Shown one piece after another: positions 41,230 through 49,774 of a stretch of DNA of 49,946 nucleotides. Origin of the DNA: Thermocaproicibacter sp041859875 (lineage in GTDB: Bacteria; Bacillota; Clostridia; Oscillospirales; Acutalibacteraceae). Position 1 is the stretch's first letter; each line of letters begins with the position of its first letter. The stretch spans positions 1-49,946 of the forward strand of contig JBFLFY010000020.1 in NCBI GenBank assembly GCA_041859875.1, given 5' to 3'. The notes beneath the pieces are model-generated. The model saw only the letters and a program-made list of their open reading frames with translations. It made no database searches and was not told the origin of the DNA. The position numbers and the translations under genes are program-made.

Positions 41230-42073
41230 TCATTTCTACCCCTTCGGGCATGGCCTTGTCAACCGTAATGTTGTAATCGCTGAATTTGCGGGGAACTTCT
41301 ACTTCATCTTTCTTTTTGATTGCTATTTTGTCAAACAGCAAGTGGGAAGGCGCATTGCCGATGGCCGAATCGTGTTTAAAAATGTACAGTTTACGCATGC
41401 ACAGTTTGCCACGCGCCGCACTGTGGTCAATTTCAAACATATTTTCGATGCTCTGCCAAAGAAGTGCAAGGTCATCTTCACTGAAGCCGGTTTTGTTGGC
41501 GAGCAGCGCGGAAACATATCCTTCCGCCCGGTAAAGGCCGTAGGGGATGAAACTCTTTTTTCCCATGGTGTTTCCCTTTTCGGACTGATCGGCTTCTGTA
41601 GTAAGGGCTTGGCGGGTAATGGTAATTTCCTGGGGAAGCACGGGGTCGATACTGCGCGCAAAGTTGATTTGAAGCGGCCCGCGGACAATGCCGCACGGGT
41701 CGTCGCCGGTGCTCATAACGGCGCCAAAGGTACGCACGTCAAAATAATTTTTGCAGATGTAATCTCGAGCTTGTGCTACCGCACTCTGGTCTTTGCCTTT
41801 TTGTTTCGTTTTCAGGTCGCAGGCTTTATATGCCTCGGTGTACTTTGTGTTCAGTGCCCGGTCATTTTTAATCAGGATGTTGTAACCGGGTTTTCCTTCC
41901 TGTGTGGCCTCAATATAGTTGCGGATTTTACGTTTGAGGCAAACATCGGTCACAATGCCGATGCTCGTTTCGGCGTCAACGCGGGGCATATTACCCGCGT
42001 CAGGGTCTCCGTTGGGATTGCCGTTCTCCACATCAAAAAGCATGACGAATTCGTACCGGTTATGCAGGCTCAT
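41216..42073 (-). CDS. cas7: Cascade backbone protein Cas7 (Csd2, type I-C)
   Basis: A 285-residue RAMP protein with Csd2 signatures: YEFVMLFDVENGNPNGDPDA (NGNPNGDP), FDVRTFGAVMSTG and GPLQINFARSIDPVLP. Several copies coat the crRNA in the type I-C Cascade. Start ATG 42073 has AAAGGAGAG upstream; the ORF continues upstream inside cas8c without an initiation signal. It overlaps cas8c by 14 bp and cas4 by 14 bp. Confidence 0.96.
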   Translation of the reverse strand: MSLHNRYEFVMLFDVENGNPNGDPDAGNMPRVDAETSIGIVTDVCLKRKIRNYIEATQEGKPGYNILIKNDRALNTKYTEAYKACDLKTKQKGKDQSAVAQARDYICKNYFDVRTFGAVMSTGDDPCGIVRGPLQINFARSIDPVLPQEITITRQALTTEADQSEKGNTMGKKSFIPYGLYRAEGYVSALLANKTGFSEDDLALLWQSIENMFEIDHSAARGKLCMRKLYIFKHDSAIGNAPSHLLFDKIAIKKKDEVEVPRKFSDYNITVDKAMPEGVEMIEKF

Positions 42074-42437
42074 TTTCTTTCTCTCCTTTGTTTTTCTTTT
42101 CAAAGATTTTTTCTTTTTGCTGGTAATAGCCAAGAATAAACATACCCTGTTTTTCCATGTTCATAGCCTTGGGGAAAGAGTCGCCAAGATTGTTTACAAT
42201 CTCCTGAATACTTTTATCAAAGAAAATTGCATTGCCCTTATCCAATTTTCCCAGATGGCTCTGAGAAAGCTTCAGCAAGCGGGGGAAAACGAGATACGGC
42301 GTGCTGCAGGCCGAGGAAAAGAATCTGTCTTTAATCGTGGCGTTAATGCCCGGAAGCGCCTTTTGCTGGAGCATTTCAAGAACGGCAAAAAGTCTGCCGC
42401 AGTTGTAGGCACCATCCGTGTTCTGTGTGTTCAGCAT
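42060..42437 (-). CDS. cas11c: Predicted internal ORF for Cascade small subunit Cas11c
   Basis: In the cas8c frame, ATG at 42437 (codon 486 of cas8c) is preceded by AAAAGGGG about 10 bases upstream, a better ribosome-binding site than most internal Met codons have. The product would be 125 residues, MLNTQNTDGAYNCGRLFAVL onward, helical. Type I-C Cas11c is known in Desulfovibrio to be produced from an internal start in cas8c and to be needed for Cascade assembly; size and place fit here. The call rests on that precedent plus the visible start site. Confidence 0.7.
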   Translation of the reverse strand: MLNTQNTDGAYNCGRLFAVLEMLQQKALPGINATIKDRFFSSACSTPYLVFPRLLKLSQSHLGKLDKGNAIFFDKSIQEIVNNLGDSFPKAMNMEKQGMFILGYYQQKEKIFEKKNKGEKENEPA

Positions 42438-43892
42438 AGTGAATTCGCCCCTTTTTATAAAATTCAGGCGTGTCAGGCACGCCTTGATTATCCGGACGCG
42501 GTCGCGGCTGACCGCGTAAAACTTTTTTGCTGCATCGTCCTGATCCGTTTTTGCCCGGCGCACTGCTGTTTCCAGCATAAAACGCGGATAAGGGGAGCCG
42601 CGGAGAATGCTCTGAAGAATTTTCACCGTAAGGTCGGGCGGCAGCGGGTCCTTGGAGGCAATCGGTGATTTCAGCGCTTTTCCGATGAGCCAAATTGGAA
42701 TTTGCTTGTCCGCCGGGGAAAGCTGCATATCCCTGTGGTGCTGTTCAATCCGATCCATCAGATTTCCGAAGGAGTTGTGCTCGAATATTTTAATGGCCAG
42801 GCGGCTGCTGTTTGGTTTGACGCCGAGGATGTAAAATTCCGTGCCTTTATCGATGCCGAAACTTTTCCAATCGGCTTCCTTGCCCTGTGCAAGCTGACTG
42901 AAAATGGAAGCAAGCGCCTGTTCCTGAGCTTGGCGTTCATTCCGCTCCGCTTCGGATGGGTCTTCCAGCGGCAAAGAGAAAAATCCTGTTTTAAAGGCCT
43001 GCAGATACGGCTTTTCGGATTCCGCTGTCATAGCCCAGAAAAGAAGTGTCATACCGTCGAGCACCTGTTTGTGGTCGGGCACGGAAGTGAGGTAGTTGAA
43101 CGCCTTGGTGTACTTCTCCATAACCGCGTTTGATACCAAGCTGTTATAAGATTTCTCTTTGCCGTAAGACCAATATGCAGATGAATCAAAGCAAACCAGT
43201 TTATAGGCAGCTTTTTCTCCCTTTATGCCTTTAATGTAGTCATGGATGCGGGCAATCTGGCCGTATTTTCCGCTGATGCTGCACTGTCCCATTACAGCGT
43301 CGGCTGGCATTGGCCTGTTTTTCCAGCCGTTTTCCCACTTCTCTTTTACCTGCAAGTCGCGGTTAAGCGGCCTTTGCGCAGCCGGGTCTTCCTGCGACGT
43401 TACAATAAATTTGGCTCCGCTGTATTTTTTGCCCAGCGCTGTAAGAAACGGATTTTCAAGCTCGTTTTTCGGGTCCCAGCTTTGCAGGAAGTTTTTATAG
43501 GTACCAATGACCGGAGAACTTAACCCATCCAGAAACGAAAGATTTTTCTCCCTGCATTTTTCAAATGCGCGCTGGGAGTTCTTTGTTACTGTGAGTTTTT
43601 CCTCCTGCTTGTCCCACTCAAGGCCAAAGAGGTACTTTTCGCGGTGGTCTATGGTTTCGGCTGCAATTCCGGGCACGGAGTTCCGGAAGGGGAAAAACTC
43701 GTCCCGAGGCACTTCCTTTTCTTTTTTCCCGTTGAGTACAACTTTTGTGTACGGCAAAACTTCTTTTATGGTTCCGTCTGGGTTTAACACAAGATTGTAA
43801 TTTACGCCTACGCTGCTGTAGCCGTCCGGCACAAGGCCGCTGTCCTTTTGCCGGCACAGGCAGTCGTAATACTTGCTGAGCGCCCTTAGCAT
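42060..43892 (-). CDS. cas8c: Cascade large subunit Cas8c (Csd1)
   Basis: A 610-residue Csd1/Cas8c protein: N-terminal LRALSKYYDCLCRQ, the VLPYTKVVLNGKK region, ESEKPYLQAFKTGFFSLPL in the middle, and an alpha-helical C-terminus (GRLFAVLEMLQQKALPG...). Cas8c recognises the PAM and recruits Cas3. The C-terminal ~125 residues correspond to the small subunit Cas11c, which in characterised I-C systems is also made by internal translation; a suitable internal site exists here (see 42060-42437). It overlaps cas5c by 7 bp and cas7 by 14 bp. Confidence 0.96.
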   Translation of the reverse strand: MLRALSKYYDCLCRQKDSGLVPDGYSSVGVNYNLVLNPDGTIKEVLPYTKVVLNGKKEKEVPRDEFFPFRNSVPGIAAETIDHREKYLFGLEWDKQEEKLTVTKNSQRAFEKCREKNLSFLDGLSSPVIGTYKNFLQSWDPKNELENPFLTALGKKYSGAKFIVTSQEDPAAQRPLNRDLQVKEKWENGWKNRPMPADAVMGQCSISGKYGQIARIHDYIKGIKGEKAAYKLVCFDSSAYWSYGKEKSYNSLVSNAVMEKYTKAFNYLTSVPDHKQVLDGMTLLFWAMTAESEKPYLQAFKTGFFSLPLEDPSEAERNERQAQEQALASIFSQLAQGKEADWKSFGIDKGTEFYILGVKPNSSRLAIKIFEHNSFGNLMDRIEQHHRDMQLSPADKQIPIWLIGKALKSPIASKDPLPPDLTVKILQSILRGSPYPRFMLETAVRRAKTDQDDAAKKFYAVSRDRVRIIKACLTRLNFIKRGEFTMLNTQNTDGAYNCGRLFAVLEMLQQKALPGINATIKDRFFSSACSTPYLVFPRLLKLSQSHLGKLDKGNAIFFDKSIQEIVNNLGDSFPKAMNMEKQGMFILGYYQQKEKIFEKKNKGEKENEPA

Positions 43893-44563
43893 AGCAGCCC
43901 CTGGGCATACTTTGCCACATCAATAACCCCATTTACCATATGGGGGCGGTAAAAGCGCGGTTCAGCGGAATCCAGACTTTTGCCGTCCTTATCTTTTTTA
44001 TACTGCAGATCATACAGCATATACCCGAGGTCGATGTCGCCCGTCAGCGGGCTTTGGGGAATTTCGTCGGTCAGCGTGACCTGCGCGGGGAATTCCCTGC
44101 AGCCGAGGCACGGCTGGGCGAAATGCTGCCCTTTGCGGAGCCGCCGCAGCAGGATGTTATAGCATTTTTCCGGGGTTTGTTCCTCGTCTTTTTCGTCGGT
44201 CAGTTCAAAGTGTGCCTCGACGCCGTAAAAAACGTTTTTCAGCAGAAGGCTTGCCCGCTGGCTGATGCATTCCTTCGTGTAAATGCTGATGTCGTCTGCC
44301 AGACCATCCATTTGCTTTTTCACAGCAGAGGGAAGCAGCTTTTCGCTTACCTCGTTTCGCCTGATGTTGACAAACTGCACAGGCCTCAGCACATGGATTG
44401 AGTCTATGATGTACTTGACACCTGGGTGCCAGTAAATGTTGGAGATAAGTCCGGCCAAAGCGCTCGGCGTCGGAACATCGTAGGACACTCGTTCCACTTT
44501 CATCTCAGGCCTGCAGAACAAGGCGTAGTCGCCTTCAACGAGAATTTTAATTCCGTAACCCAT
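43886..44563 (-). CDS. cas5c: Cas5c, pre-crRNA endoribonuclease
   Basis: A 225-residue type I-C Cas5. The N-terminus IKILVEGDYALFCRPEMKVE is the RAMP strand of the Cas5d/Cas5c group, with SYDVPTPSALAGLISNIYWHP (shortened) as its signature; GCREFPAQV is the late conserved block. Type I-C lacks cas6 and Cas5c cuts the repeat hairpin, leaving a 5' handle of about 11 nt (here ending GATTGAAAT). AAGGAGG precedes ATG 44563. It overlaps cas8c by 7 bp and is 42 bp from cas3. Confidence 0.95.
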   Translation of the reverse strand: MGYGIKILVEGDYALFCRPEMKVERVSYDVPTPSALAGLISNIYWHPGVKYIIDSIHVLRPVQFVNIRRNEVSEKLLPSAVKKQMDGLADDISIYTKECISQRASLLLKNVFYGVEAHFELTDEKDEEQTPEKCYNILLRRLRKGQHFAQPCLGCREFPAQVTLTDEIPQSPLTGDIDLGYMLYDLQYKKDKDGKSLDSAEPRFYRPHMVNGVIDVAKYAQGLLC

Positions 44564-44605
44564 TGGAAACCTCCTTAATCTTTATGAATTTATAATAAGG
44601 TTATT

Positions 44606-46789
44606 TTACCAAATGCTGGCTTCATTGTTTTCAAACAGGATGCCGGTTTCTCTGCTGTAATATTGCTCACAGCCAAGATAGTGAATTCCTTTTTCATCGC
44701 ACACAGCGCCGGCTTTTACTAGCTTCTCAAATTCGTATGGGCGCAGCGAAATGGAATATTTCTGGAGCTGCCGCATGGCGGCCATCCCACCATAAGCAGC
44801 AGCTTCCAGCAGCGGCATGACCGTTTTTCTGTTTTCTTCGGTAACAATAATGAGCGGCTGCGTGTCTTCGTCAATCAGGCGGAAATCCCGGGCATATTGG
44901 GCGTAGTTGAACCCGAAGCCGTCAATGCCGCAGGATGCGGGGGAGAACGCCATTTTAAAATCCATCGACTTTCTGCTGTCAAGCGTATAGGCATAAAGCC
45001 GATTAAAATAAGATTCGACTGCCTCCGGAGATGCCACATCGTCATATCTTTGAAACACTTCACGGCAAAAGGACTGTTTCATTATAAATTCATCGCTTTT
45101 AGGCCGCAGGTCTTCCTCTTCAAACTCAAAGGCATATGTTTTGCAGTTCCGCTTTCTGCCTTCACGGTTGCAGCGCCCGGCGGTTTGGAGCAGATTATCA
45201 AGCCCTGCAAGTTCACGGAAAACAAGGTCGAAATCCAAATCCACGCCGGCCTCGATGAGAGACGTTGAAACCAGACAGAAATGTTCATGCTTCGTCAGGG
45301 AATCTCTTACTTCGGCAATGACCCGGCTGCGGTCGTCGTGAGTCATGTAGGTGGAAAGATGATATTTTTTTCCCGGCAGCAGCTGAAAAATCCGCCTTGC
45401 GGCCTTGCGGGAATTGACAACGATGAGTGAGTTTTCGGCCTCCGCGGCGAGGCCTGCCAGCTTTTCCGACGAGAGCTGTCCAAGAGATTCAATTTTGCAG
45501 CGGTTAAATACGGGAAAGCTGCTTTTGTCTTCCGTTAGGTCGAGGGTTTTAACACCGCCGCAGCCGAATTCACGCATCCATGTGTGAAAATCGGGCATGG
45601 TGGCCGTCATGAAGACCGCTTCGCAGTGGTATCTCTGCGTGAGAATCCGCACAGCTTCCAGGCACGGCTGGAAGAACAGACTGGGGAACATGTGTGCCTC
45701 GTCAAACACAATGATACTGTCGGCAATGTTGTGCAGTTTGCGAAGCTCACTGCTGCGGTTTCCGTAAATGGATTCAAAGAACTGCACGTTGGTTGTCACA
45801 ATGAGGGAGGCATCCCAGTTTTCGGCCGTGCGCTTCAGCCTTTCGCGCATTCCAACGTCTTTTACCGATTCATAATCAAAGTTGCAGTGGTGTTCCAAAA
45901 CATTTTCGGCTCCGAAAATATCTTTAAATACCTTCGCATTTTGTTCAATGATGCTGGTGTAGGGGATTACATAAATAATATGTTTTTTATGGGACTGAAT
46001 TGCCCTTTCAAGTGCGAACTGCATACTGGTAAGCGTCTTGCCGCTTCCCGTGGGCATATTGATTAAGTAAATGTCGGCCTTCTCATTCGCGTGTGACATA
46101 ACCTGACGGCGCAGCGATTCACGGGCGCGCTTTACGGGGGTATCCGCCTGGAACTGCGAGATATGCTGATTGATTAAATCGCGGCACTTTATAAAGTCTG
46201 CATCAATACCCCGTTCCTTTCTGCCACTGCAAAATCTTTCAGTGTCAAGATAATCGGCATCGGTCAGGCAGGAAAACATCATCCGCGTCCAAAAGGCGTA
46301 TTCCTTCTTGACGTCATCGGCGCTTCTGCCTTTCATGCAGACGGCATCCCTCGCGGGGAAGGTTTTGATTTCAGATAATGTAAGGTCGTCCTTGTAGGCG
46401 GAAAAATCCTGTAATTTTCTTTTTAACCGTGCGAGAAGCGTGGACTCATCTTCCGAGTCGGTTCGACTTCCCACATCTGGCAAGCCGCTGTGGTGCCCGG
46501 CAATACAATAGGCTCCCGACTCCGGCCACTTCATTTCAATCCATTGCTTTGCCCCGGCAATCGAGTGCTCTACAGGCATCTTTTCGCCATGAAGGCGGCG
46601 CTGAAAATCAGCCTGATATTTGCCCGCGTCGTGTAGCAGCCCGAGATTTTCAGCGTACTCTGCCGTACACCATTCTGCCGAAAAATCCTTTACAAGCTTT
46701 GCTACAGCTTCCGCGTGATCCTTCACGGTTTGCCACTTTTCCTCACTGGTCCCTTCCAGGGTATGTGCATAGAAAATTTGAGGGTGCAT
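44606..46789 (-). CDS. cas3: CRISPR-associated helicase-nuclease Cas3
   Basis: A 727-residue Cas3 with both domains intact. HD nuclease: H25 (DHAEAV), H53-D54 (LLHDAGKY), H99-H100 (AGHHSGLPD). SF2 helicase: Walker A MPTGSGKT (245-252), DEAH box (363-366), MTATMPDF (motif III) and QTAGRCNREGR (motif VI). It is recruited by Cascade and degrades target DNA 3' to 5'. Start ATG 46789 has AAAGGGAG upstream; the ORF extends to 46813 without a signal. First gene of the cas operon, with a promoter about 80 bp upstream. Confidence 0.97.
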   Translation of the reverse strand: MHPQIFYAHTLEGTSEEKWQTVKDHAEAVAKLVKDFSAEWCTAEYAENLGLLHDAGKYQADFQRRLHGEKMPVEHSIAGAKQWIEMKWPESGAYCIAGHHSGLPDVGSRTDSEDESTLLARLKRKLQDFSAYKDDLTLSEIKTFPARDAVCMKGRSADDVKKEYAFWTRMMFSCLTDADYLDTERFCSGRKERGIDADFIKCRDLINQHISQFQADTPVKRARESLRRQVMSHANEKADIYLINMPTGSGKTLTSMQFALERAIQSHKKHIIYVIPYTSIIEQNAKVFKDIFGAENVLEHHCNFDYESVKDVGMRERLKRTAENWDASLIVTTNVQFFESIYGNRSSELRKLHNIADSIIVFDEAHMFPSLFFQPCLEAVRILTQRYHCEAVFMTATMPDFHTWMREFGCGGVKTLDLTEDKSSFPVFNRCKIESLGQLSSEKLAGLAAEAENSLIVVNSRKAARRIFQLLPGKKYHLSTYMTHDDRSRVIAEVRDSLTKHEHFCLVSTSLIEAGVDLDFDLVFRELAGLDNLLQTAGRCNREGRKRNCKTYAFEFEEEDLRPKSDEFIMKQSFCREVFQRYDDVASPEAVESYFNRLYAYTLDSRKSMDFKMAFSPASCGIDGFGFNYAQYARDFRLIDEDTQPLIIVTEENRKTVMPLLEAAAYGGMAAMRQLQKYSISLRPYEFEKLVKAGAVCDEKGIHYLGCEQYYSRETGILFENNEASIW

Positions 46790-46870
46790 AGCGATCTCCC
46801 TTTCAGATTCCAAGCATGGTATTCTGTACTTCCTATTAAAAAAGCATACAAAAATATTCCTATAACGCTT

Positions 46871-46899
46871 ATTATATTCCTAAATTTGACTAATTTCAA
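46871..46899 (-). promoter_or_regulatory. Promoter of the cas operon
   Basis: Minus-strand TTGAAA and TATAAT separated by 17 bases. The predicted transcript starts about 75 bases before the cas3 start codon. All seven cas genes appear to depend on it. Confidence 0.75.
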
Positions 46900-47401
46900 C
46901 AGAGAATGGCGAATACAGCAAAATATAATAGCTAATATGAACAGAACTGCAAAATTGATGGTTTACCGTGTGCCTCTTATTTGCTGAAATAGAACACTGC
47001 CTTGGCCAATAAGGCGTTCCAGCTTGTCAGCACTAGATATGTAAGGCAAAGTATTTCCATGTGCGTTTCAGATGCTGGCTCTGTAGGGCCTTCCTCATAA
47101 TGTGGCCCTCAATCTCTGAGTGATAAGATACGGTTTCAAAGTGTTAACGGCATAGGCAGAGGAGGGCAGCTCAAAAGGGCAGCGGCTGTTTCATCTTATC
47201 TGCCTTTTTAATAGAGGCGTTGATAGTTACATTTCTTCGGCTTTTGGGATGGTGTTACTTCTACTGGAATATTTTGTGTATTGTCATTTGCGCAGGGGCA
47301 TGTTAAGATGTGCGTGTAAAAGTTACAAACTTGTTACAAAATCAAATAATAAATTACAAGTATGTAACATACGCTTCATTTTATCGAAAAGGAGATTGTT
47401 T
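46900..47401. other. Gene-free region between cas3 and the CAP-protein gene
   Basis: No gene was found. Near 47327-47373 there are repeated TTACAA-type words (GTTACAAACTTGTTACAAAA and ATTACAAGTATGTAACATA) just before the Shine-Dalgarno site of the CAP-protein gene; they could be operator sites. A GC-rich inverted-repeat-like stretch around 47155-47200 (AGCTCAAAAGGGCAGC...) is present but not a clear terminator. Confidence 0.4.
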
Positions 47402-48433
47402 ATGAAACGGAAAATAATAGCGCTTGTCACCGCTCTGCTCATCGGCGGAGGTGCTGGCGCATATGCGGCAAGCAGCACTTCTTCTGCCGGAGCTTTGTCG
47501 ACGGCAGCAAATTGTCCGCAGAACACCGTCACGAAGGTGGCAGCATCCTCGTACCCGAAATCCTCAGCCGCTTCTTGCACGGCACAGGCAGCTTTGAATC
47601 AGGCAAAAACGGCAAATTCCTGTCCGACGTCCGGTTCAAACACATCATCTAAGTGCAATAATCCCACAGTTGCCGGTGCAGTGCAAAACACTCAGAACAA
47701 GGTCAGTTCTTGTACACCTTCTGTAAATCAGAATTGCCCGACTTCAGCTTCCGCGGCGGCAGGCCAGAGCTGCAAAACAAATTTCTGCACGAGAAATCAA
47801 GTTTGCGCTTCGAACAACTGCACAAGCGGCGCAACATGCCCGCAAACGAACTGTACTCAGGGTTCTAACTGTGGCAATATTACCACCTATATCTGCGGCT
47901 CAAACAGCGGTTCCTGCAGCCAGTGGATTAACAGCCTCAATTCTATTTATGGGAAAAACAGTTCTGGAACATCTGGCAGCACAGTTTCAAAGCCCGCCTC
48001 TTCTGCACCGGCTTCCAAACCCGGTTCTTCCCAGGCGGCAAGTTCCAGTTACTCCGCATTCCAGAACGAAGTAGCCCGCCTGGTTAACGTGGAACGTGCA
48101 AAGAACGGTCTTGCCGCTCTTTCCATTGATGCGTCCATTACAAAGACCGCAACTCTGAAATCCCAGGATATGGCGAAGAACAACTACTTTAGCCACACAT
48201 CCCCGACTTATGGCTCTCCGTTTGACCTTATGAAACAGTACGGTGTAAGCTACCGCACCGCCGGTGAAAACATCGCGATGGGCCAGACATCCCCGGCACA
48301 GGTTATGAACGGCTGGATGAATTCCCCGGGCCACAGAGCAAACATCCTGAAAAGTTCCTACACCAAGATTGGCGTTGGCGTTGCACAAAATGCAAACGGC
48401 ACGTATTACTGGACTCAGCATTTCATTGGGTAA
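47402..48433 (+). CDS. Secreted Cys-rich protein with C-terminal CAP (SCP/YkwD-like) domain
   Basis: A 343-residue exported protein: signal peptide MKRKIIALVTALLIGGGAGA with cleavage near AYA-A, then a low-complexity segment (about 28-200) with 15 Cys in Asn/Ser/Thr-rich context (NCPTSAS, NCTSGATCPQTNCTQG), a Ser/Ala/Pro/Lys linker (about 200-220), and a CAP domain (about 222-343). CAP motifs: NVERAKNGLAALSID, KNNYFSHTSPTYG, GENIAMG, MNSPGHRANIL and GVAQNANGTYYWTQHFIG. Domain function in bacteria is largely unknown; YkwD-type proteins are spore or cell-surface associated. AAGGAG precedes ATG 47402. The Cys-rich N-terminal part is unusual and might be cross-linked on the cell or spore surface (inference). 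Confidence 0.9.
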   Translation: MKRKIIALVTALLIGGGAGAYAASSTSSAGALSTAANCPQNTVTKVAASSYPKSSAASCTAQAALNQAKTANSCPTSGSNTSSKCNNPTVAGAVQNTQNKVSSCTPSVNQNCPTSASAAAGQSCKTNFCTRNQVCASNNCTSGATCPQTNCTQGSNCGNITTYICGSNSGSCSQWINSLNSIYGKNSSGTSGSTVSKPASSAPASKPGSSQAASSSYSAFQNEVARLVNVERAKNGLAALSIDASITKTATLKSQDMAKNNYFSHTSPTYGSPFDLMKQYGVSYRTAGENIAMGQTSPAQVMNGWMNSPGHRANILKSSYTKIGVGVAQNANGTYYWTQHFIG

Positions 48434-48453
48434 CGAAAGATCACACATCAGCA

Positions 48454-48497
48454 AAACAGCCGCAGGTTTCCGAAAACTCCGGAAGCCTGTGGCTGTT
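48454..48497 (+). terminator. Strong stem-loop after the CAP-protein gene
   Basis: AACAGCCGCAGGTTTCCG pairs with CGGAAGCCTGTGGCTGTT (one or two mismatches) around AAAACTC. The T tract is poor, so it may be a terminator or 3'-protective hairpin. Confidence 0.55.
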
Positions 48498-48709
48498 CCA
48501 TTTGCATGGAGAAAAACTGTGGGCTAATTATAACGCGAAAAAGAATAAAGAATACTGTGCAGGGCAACAGAGGCTGAATAAACTCAGCAATGTATAATAC
48601 TAATACTTTTTGAGATCTTGAAATCAGGAGCTTCTTTTGTTTGTAAATCGAAAATTCCCGGCTATGCTGGGCTGCTTTATCTAGTTGCATCCGGGTGGGG
48701 CGGTATTTT

Positions 48710-49366
48710 TTACTTTTTAGCCGCAGCGGAATTCAATGCGTCAGGGTAGGTGACAGATGAGATTTCTCTGTGATTTGATGCATCAATAATATGAAAAGTA
48801 GCCTTTGGTTCCTTTACGCTGGAAAATTCCTGATACATTCCACTTGCCATGTATATTCCAAGGAGTGATAATCCATCCAGAGATTTGTTCCATTTTCCTT
48901 TATCCACAGTGACCTTAAAATCATTCATGCCTGAATTGGCTGTAATATCTTTTATAGATGTTGCAGTAGACTTCAATTTTTGAAAAGAATCATTAAGATC
49001 TTTTTTCAGGTCTGACATAGACTTATCGTATGCTACTCGCGTCATTACGATTGTTTCCGATCCGTCCGAATTTTTTGTGTTACTTATTACACCGTTTGCA
49101 AGTTTGGAACTGGAACTGCTGGATGCCGTTTTTGAGGATGCTTTGGACGACAAAGAATTCAGCCCGTTCAAAAAATCCTTTGAGATTGTAATGGAAACGG
49201 TAAGAGGTTCCTTTTGCGTGGAGACAGCATTTTGTGTTTCAGATGATGAGTTTTGCGCTGCAGATGATGCGCTGGGAGCCGCATTGCTGCATCCAGCGAG
49301 TGAAACCGTGAATATTATGGCTGTAAAAGATATTGCAATCAGTTTTCGAACAATGGTGTTTTGCAT
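48710..49366 (-). CDS. Hypothetical lipoprotein
   Basis: A 218-residue lipoprotein that I cannot assign to a family. Signal peptide with lipobox SLAGC (Cys at about 26), a Ser/Ala/Gln tether to about 50, a second Ser/Lys-rich stretch at about 72-90 (SSKASSKTASSSSSSK), then a compact domain with VAYDKSMSDLKKDLNDSFQK (helical, charged), KVTVDKGKWNKSLDGLSLLG and ATFHIIDASNHREISSVTYP. AAAAGGAAG lies 10 bases before ATG 49366. It stands alone between the CAP-protein gene and the tRNA-Val locus. Exposed on the outer face of the membrane by inference. Confidence 0.75.
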   Translation of the reverse strand: MQNTIVRKLIAISFTAIIFTVSLAGCSNAAPSASSAAQNSSSETQNAVSTQKEPLTVSITISKDFLNGLNSLSSKASSKTASSSSSSKLANGVISNTKNSDGSETIVMTRVAYDKSMSDLKKDLNDSFQKLKSTATSIKDITANSGMNDFKVTVDKGKWNKSLDGLSLLGIYMASGMYQEFSSVKEPKATFHIIDASNHREISSVTYPDALNSAAAKK

Positions 49367-49509
49367 TAATTTTACTTCCTTTTTATTTGTGCAGGATTCA
49401 GCCTCAAAATTTTTTGTCTTGATACATTATATAATACCAAATTGCCATTATAATAAACTTTTTCGAAAGCGGTCCAAGAGAATCCCTCAAAAGACATAAA
49501 ATTATATAA

Positions 49510-49540
49510 AAGGAACATAGCCTTACAAACTATGTTCCTT
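49510..49540 (-). terminator. Terminator of the truncated tRNA copy
   Basis: Stem AAGGAACATAG / CTATGTTCCTT (11 bp, perfect) with 9-base loop. On the minus strand it is followed by TTTATAT. It is a near-copy of the terminator at 49734-49763. Confidence 0.7.
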
Positions 49541-49554
49541 CATTTTCATTTTGG

Positions 49555-49574
49555 GTGGACGTTATAGGACTCGA
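49555..49574 (-). pseudogene. Truncated copy of the tRNA-Val 3' end
   Basis: GGTGGACGTTATAGGACTCGA at 49555-49574 (partly shown) repeats the 3' end of the intact tRNA-Val gene at 49776 onward up to the T-loop, then diverges. With the duplicated terminator next to it, it is the remains of a second tRNA-Val gene. Confidence 0.7.
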
Positions 49575-49712
49575 TTCGCGGAAGGTTCCCCCACTGTGTG
49601 GGGGAAAATGTCACGGAGTGACAAAGGGGGACGGAGCAGTTAGCTTTACTACGCGCCTTAGTCGGTCGCGGTTCTGATGTGCCACTGGCACATCATTCAG
49701 TACCACTCCTCT
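49575..49712. repeat. Palindromic intergenic repeat element (MITE-like)
   Basis: Contains nested inverted repeats: TTCCCCCAC...GTGGGGGAA (49586-49608) and TGTCACGGAGTGACA (49609-49623), then GGGGGACGGAGCAGTTAGC and a TGATGTGCCACTGGCACATCA palindrome (49674-49695, shortened). Such clusters of G/C-tract and TGTCAC hairpins are common dispersed repeats in Ruminococcaceae-type genomes (recalled, not searched). It fills the place where the body of the duplicated tRNA should be. Confidence 0.55.
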
Positions 49713-49733
49713 TCGAGTCCCGTGACCATAAAA

Positions 49734-49768
49734 AAGGAACACAGCCTTCTGACTGCGTTCCTTTTTTT
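49734..49768 (-). terminator. Terminator of tRNA-Val
   Basis: AAGGAACACAG / CTGCGTTCCTT stem (one mismatch-type G-T pair), flanked by A on the left and seven T on the right; works on the minus strand after tRNA-Val and could work in both directions. Confidence 0.8.
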
Positions 49769-49774
49769 CGTTTC

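Noticed and set aside
39288..46789. Type I-B or other subtype assignment.
   Set aside because: cas8c (Csd1), Cas7 of Csd2 type, Cas5c without cas6 and the repeat form are diagnostic of type I-C.
48448..48690. 80-codon minus-strand frame between the CAP protein and the lipoprotein.
   Set aside because: It runs through the strong hairpin at 48454-48497, lacks a ribosome-binding site and has no recognisable similarity.
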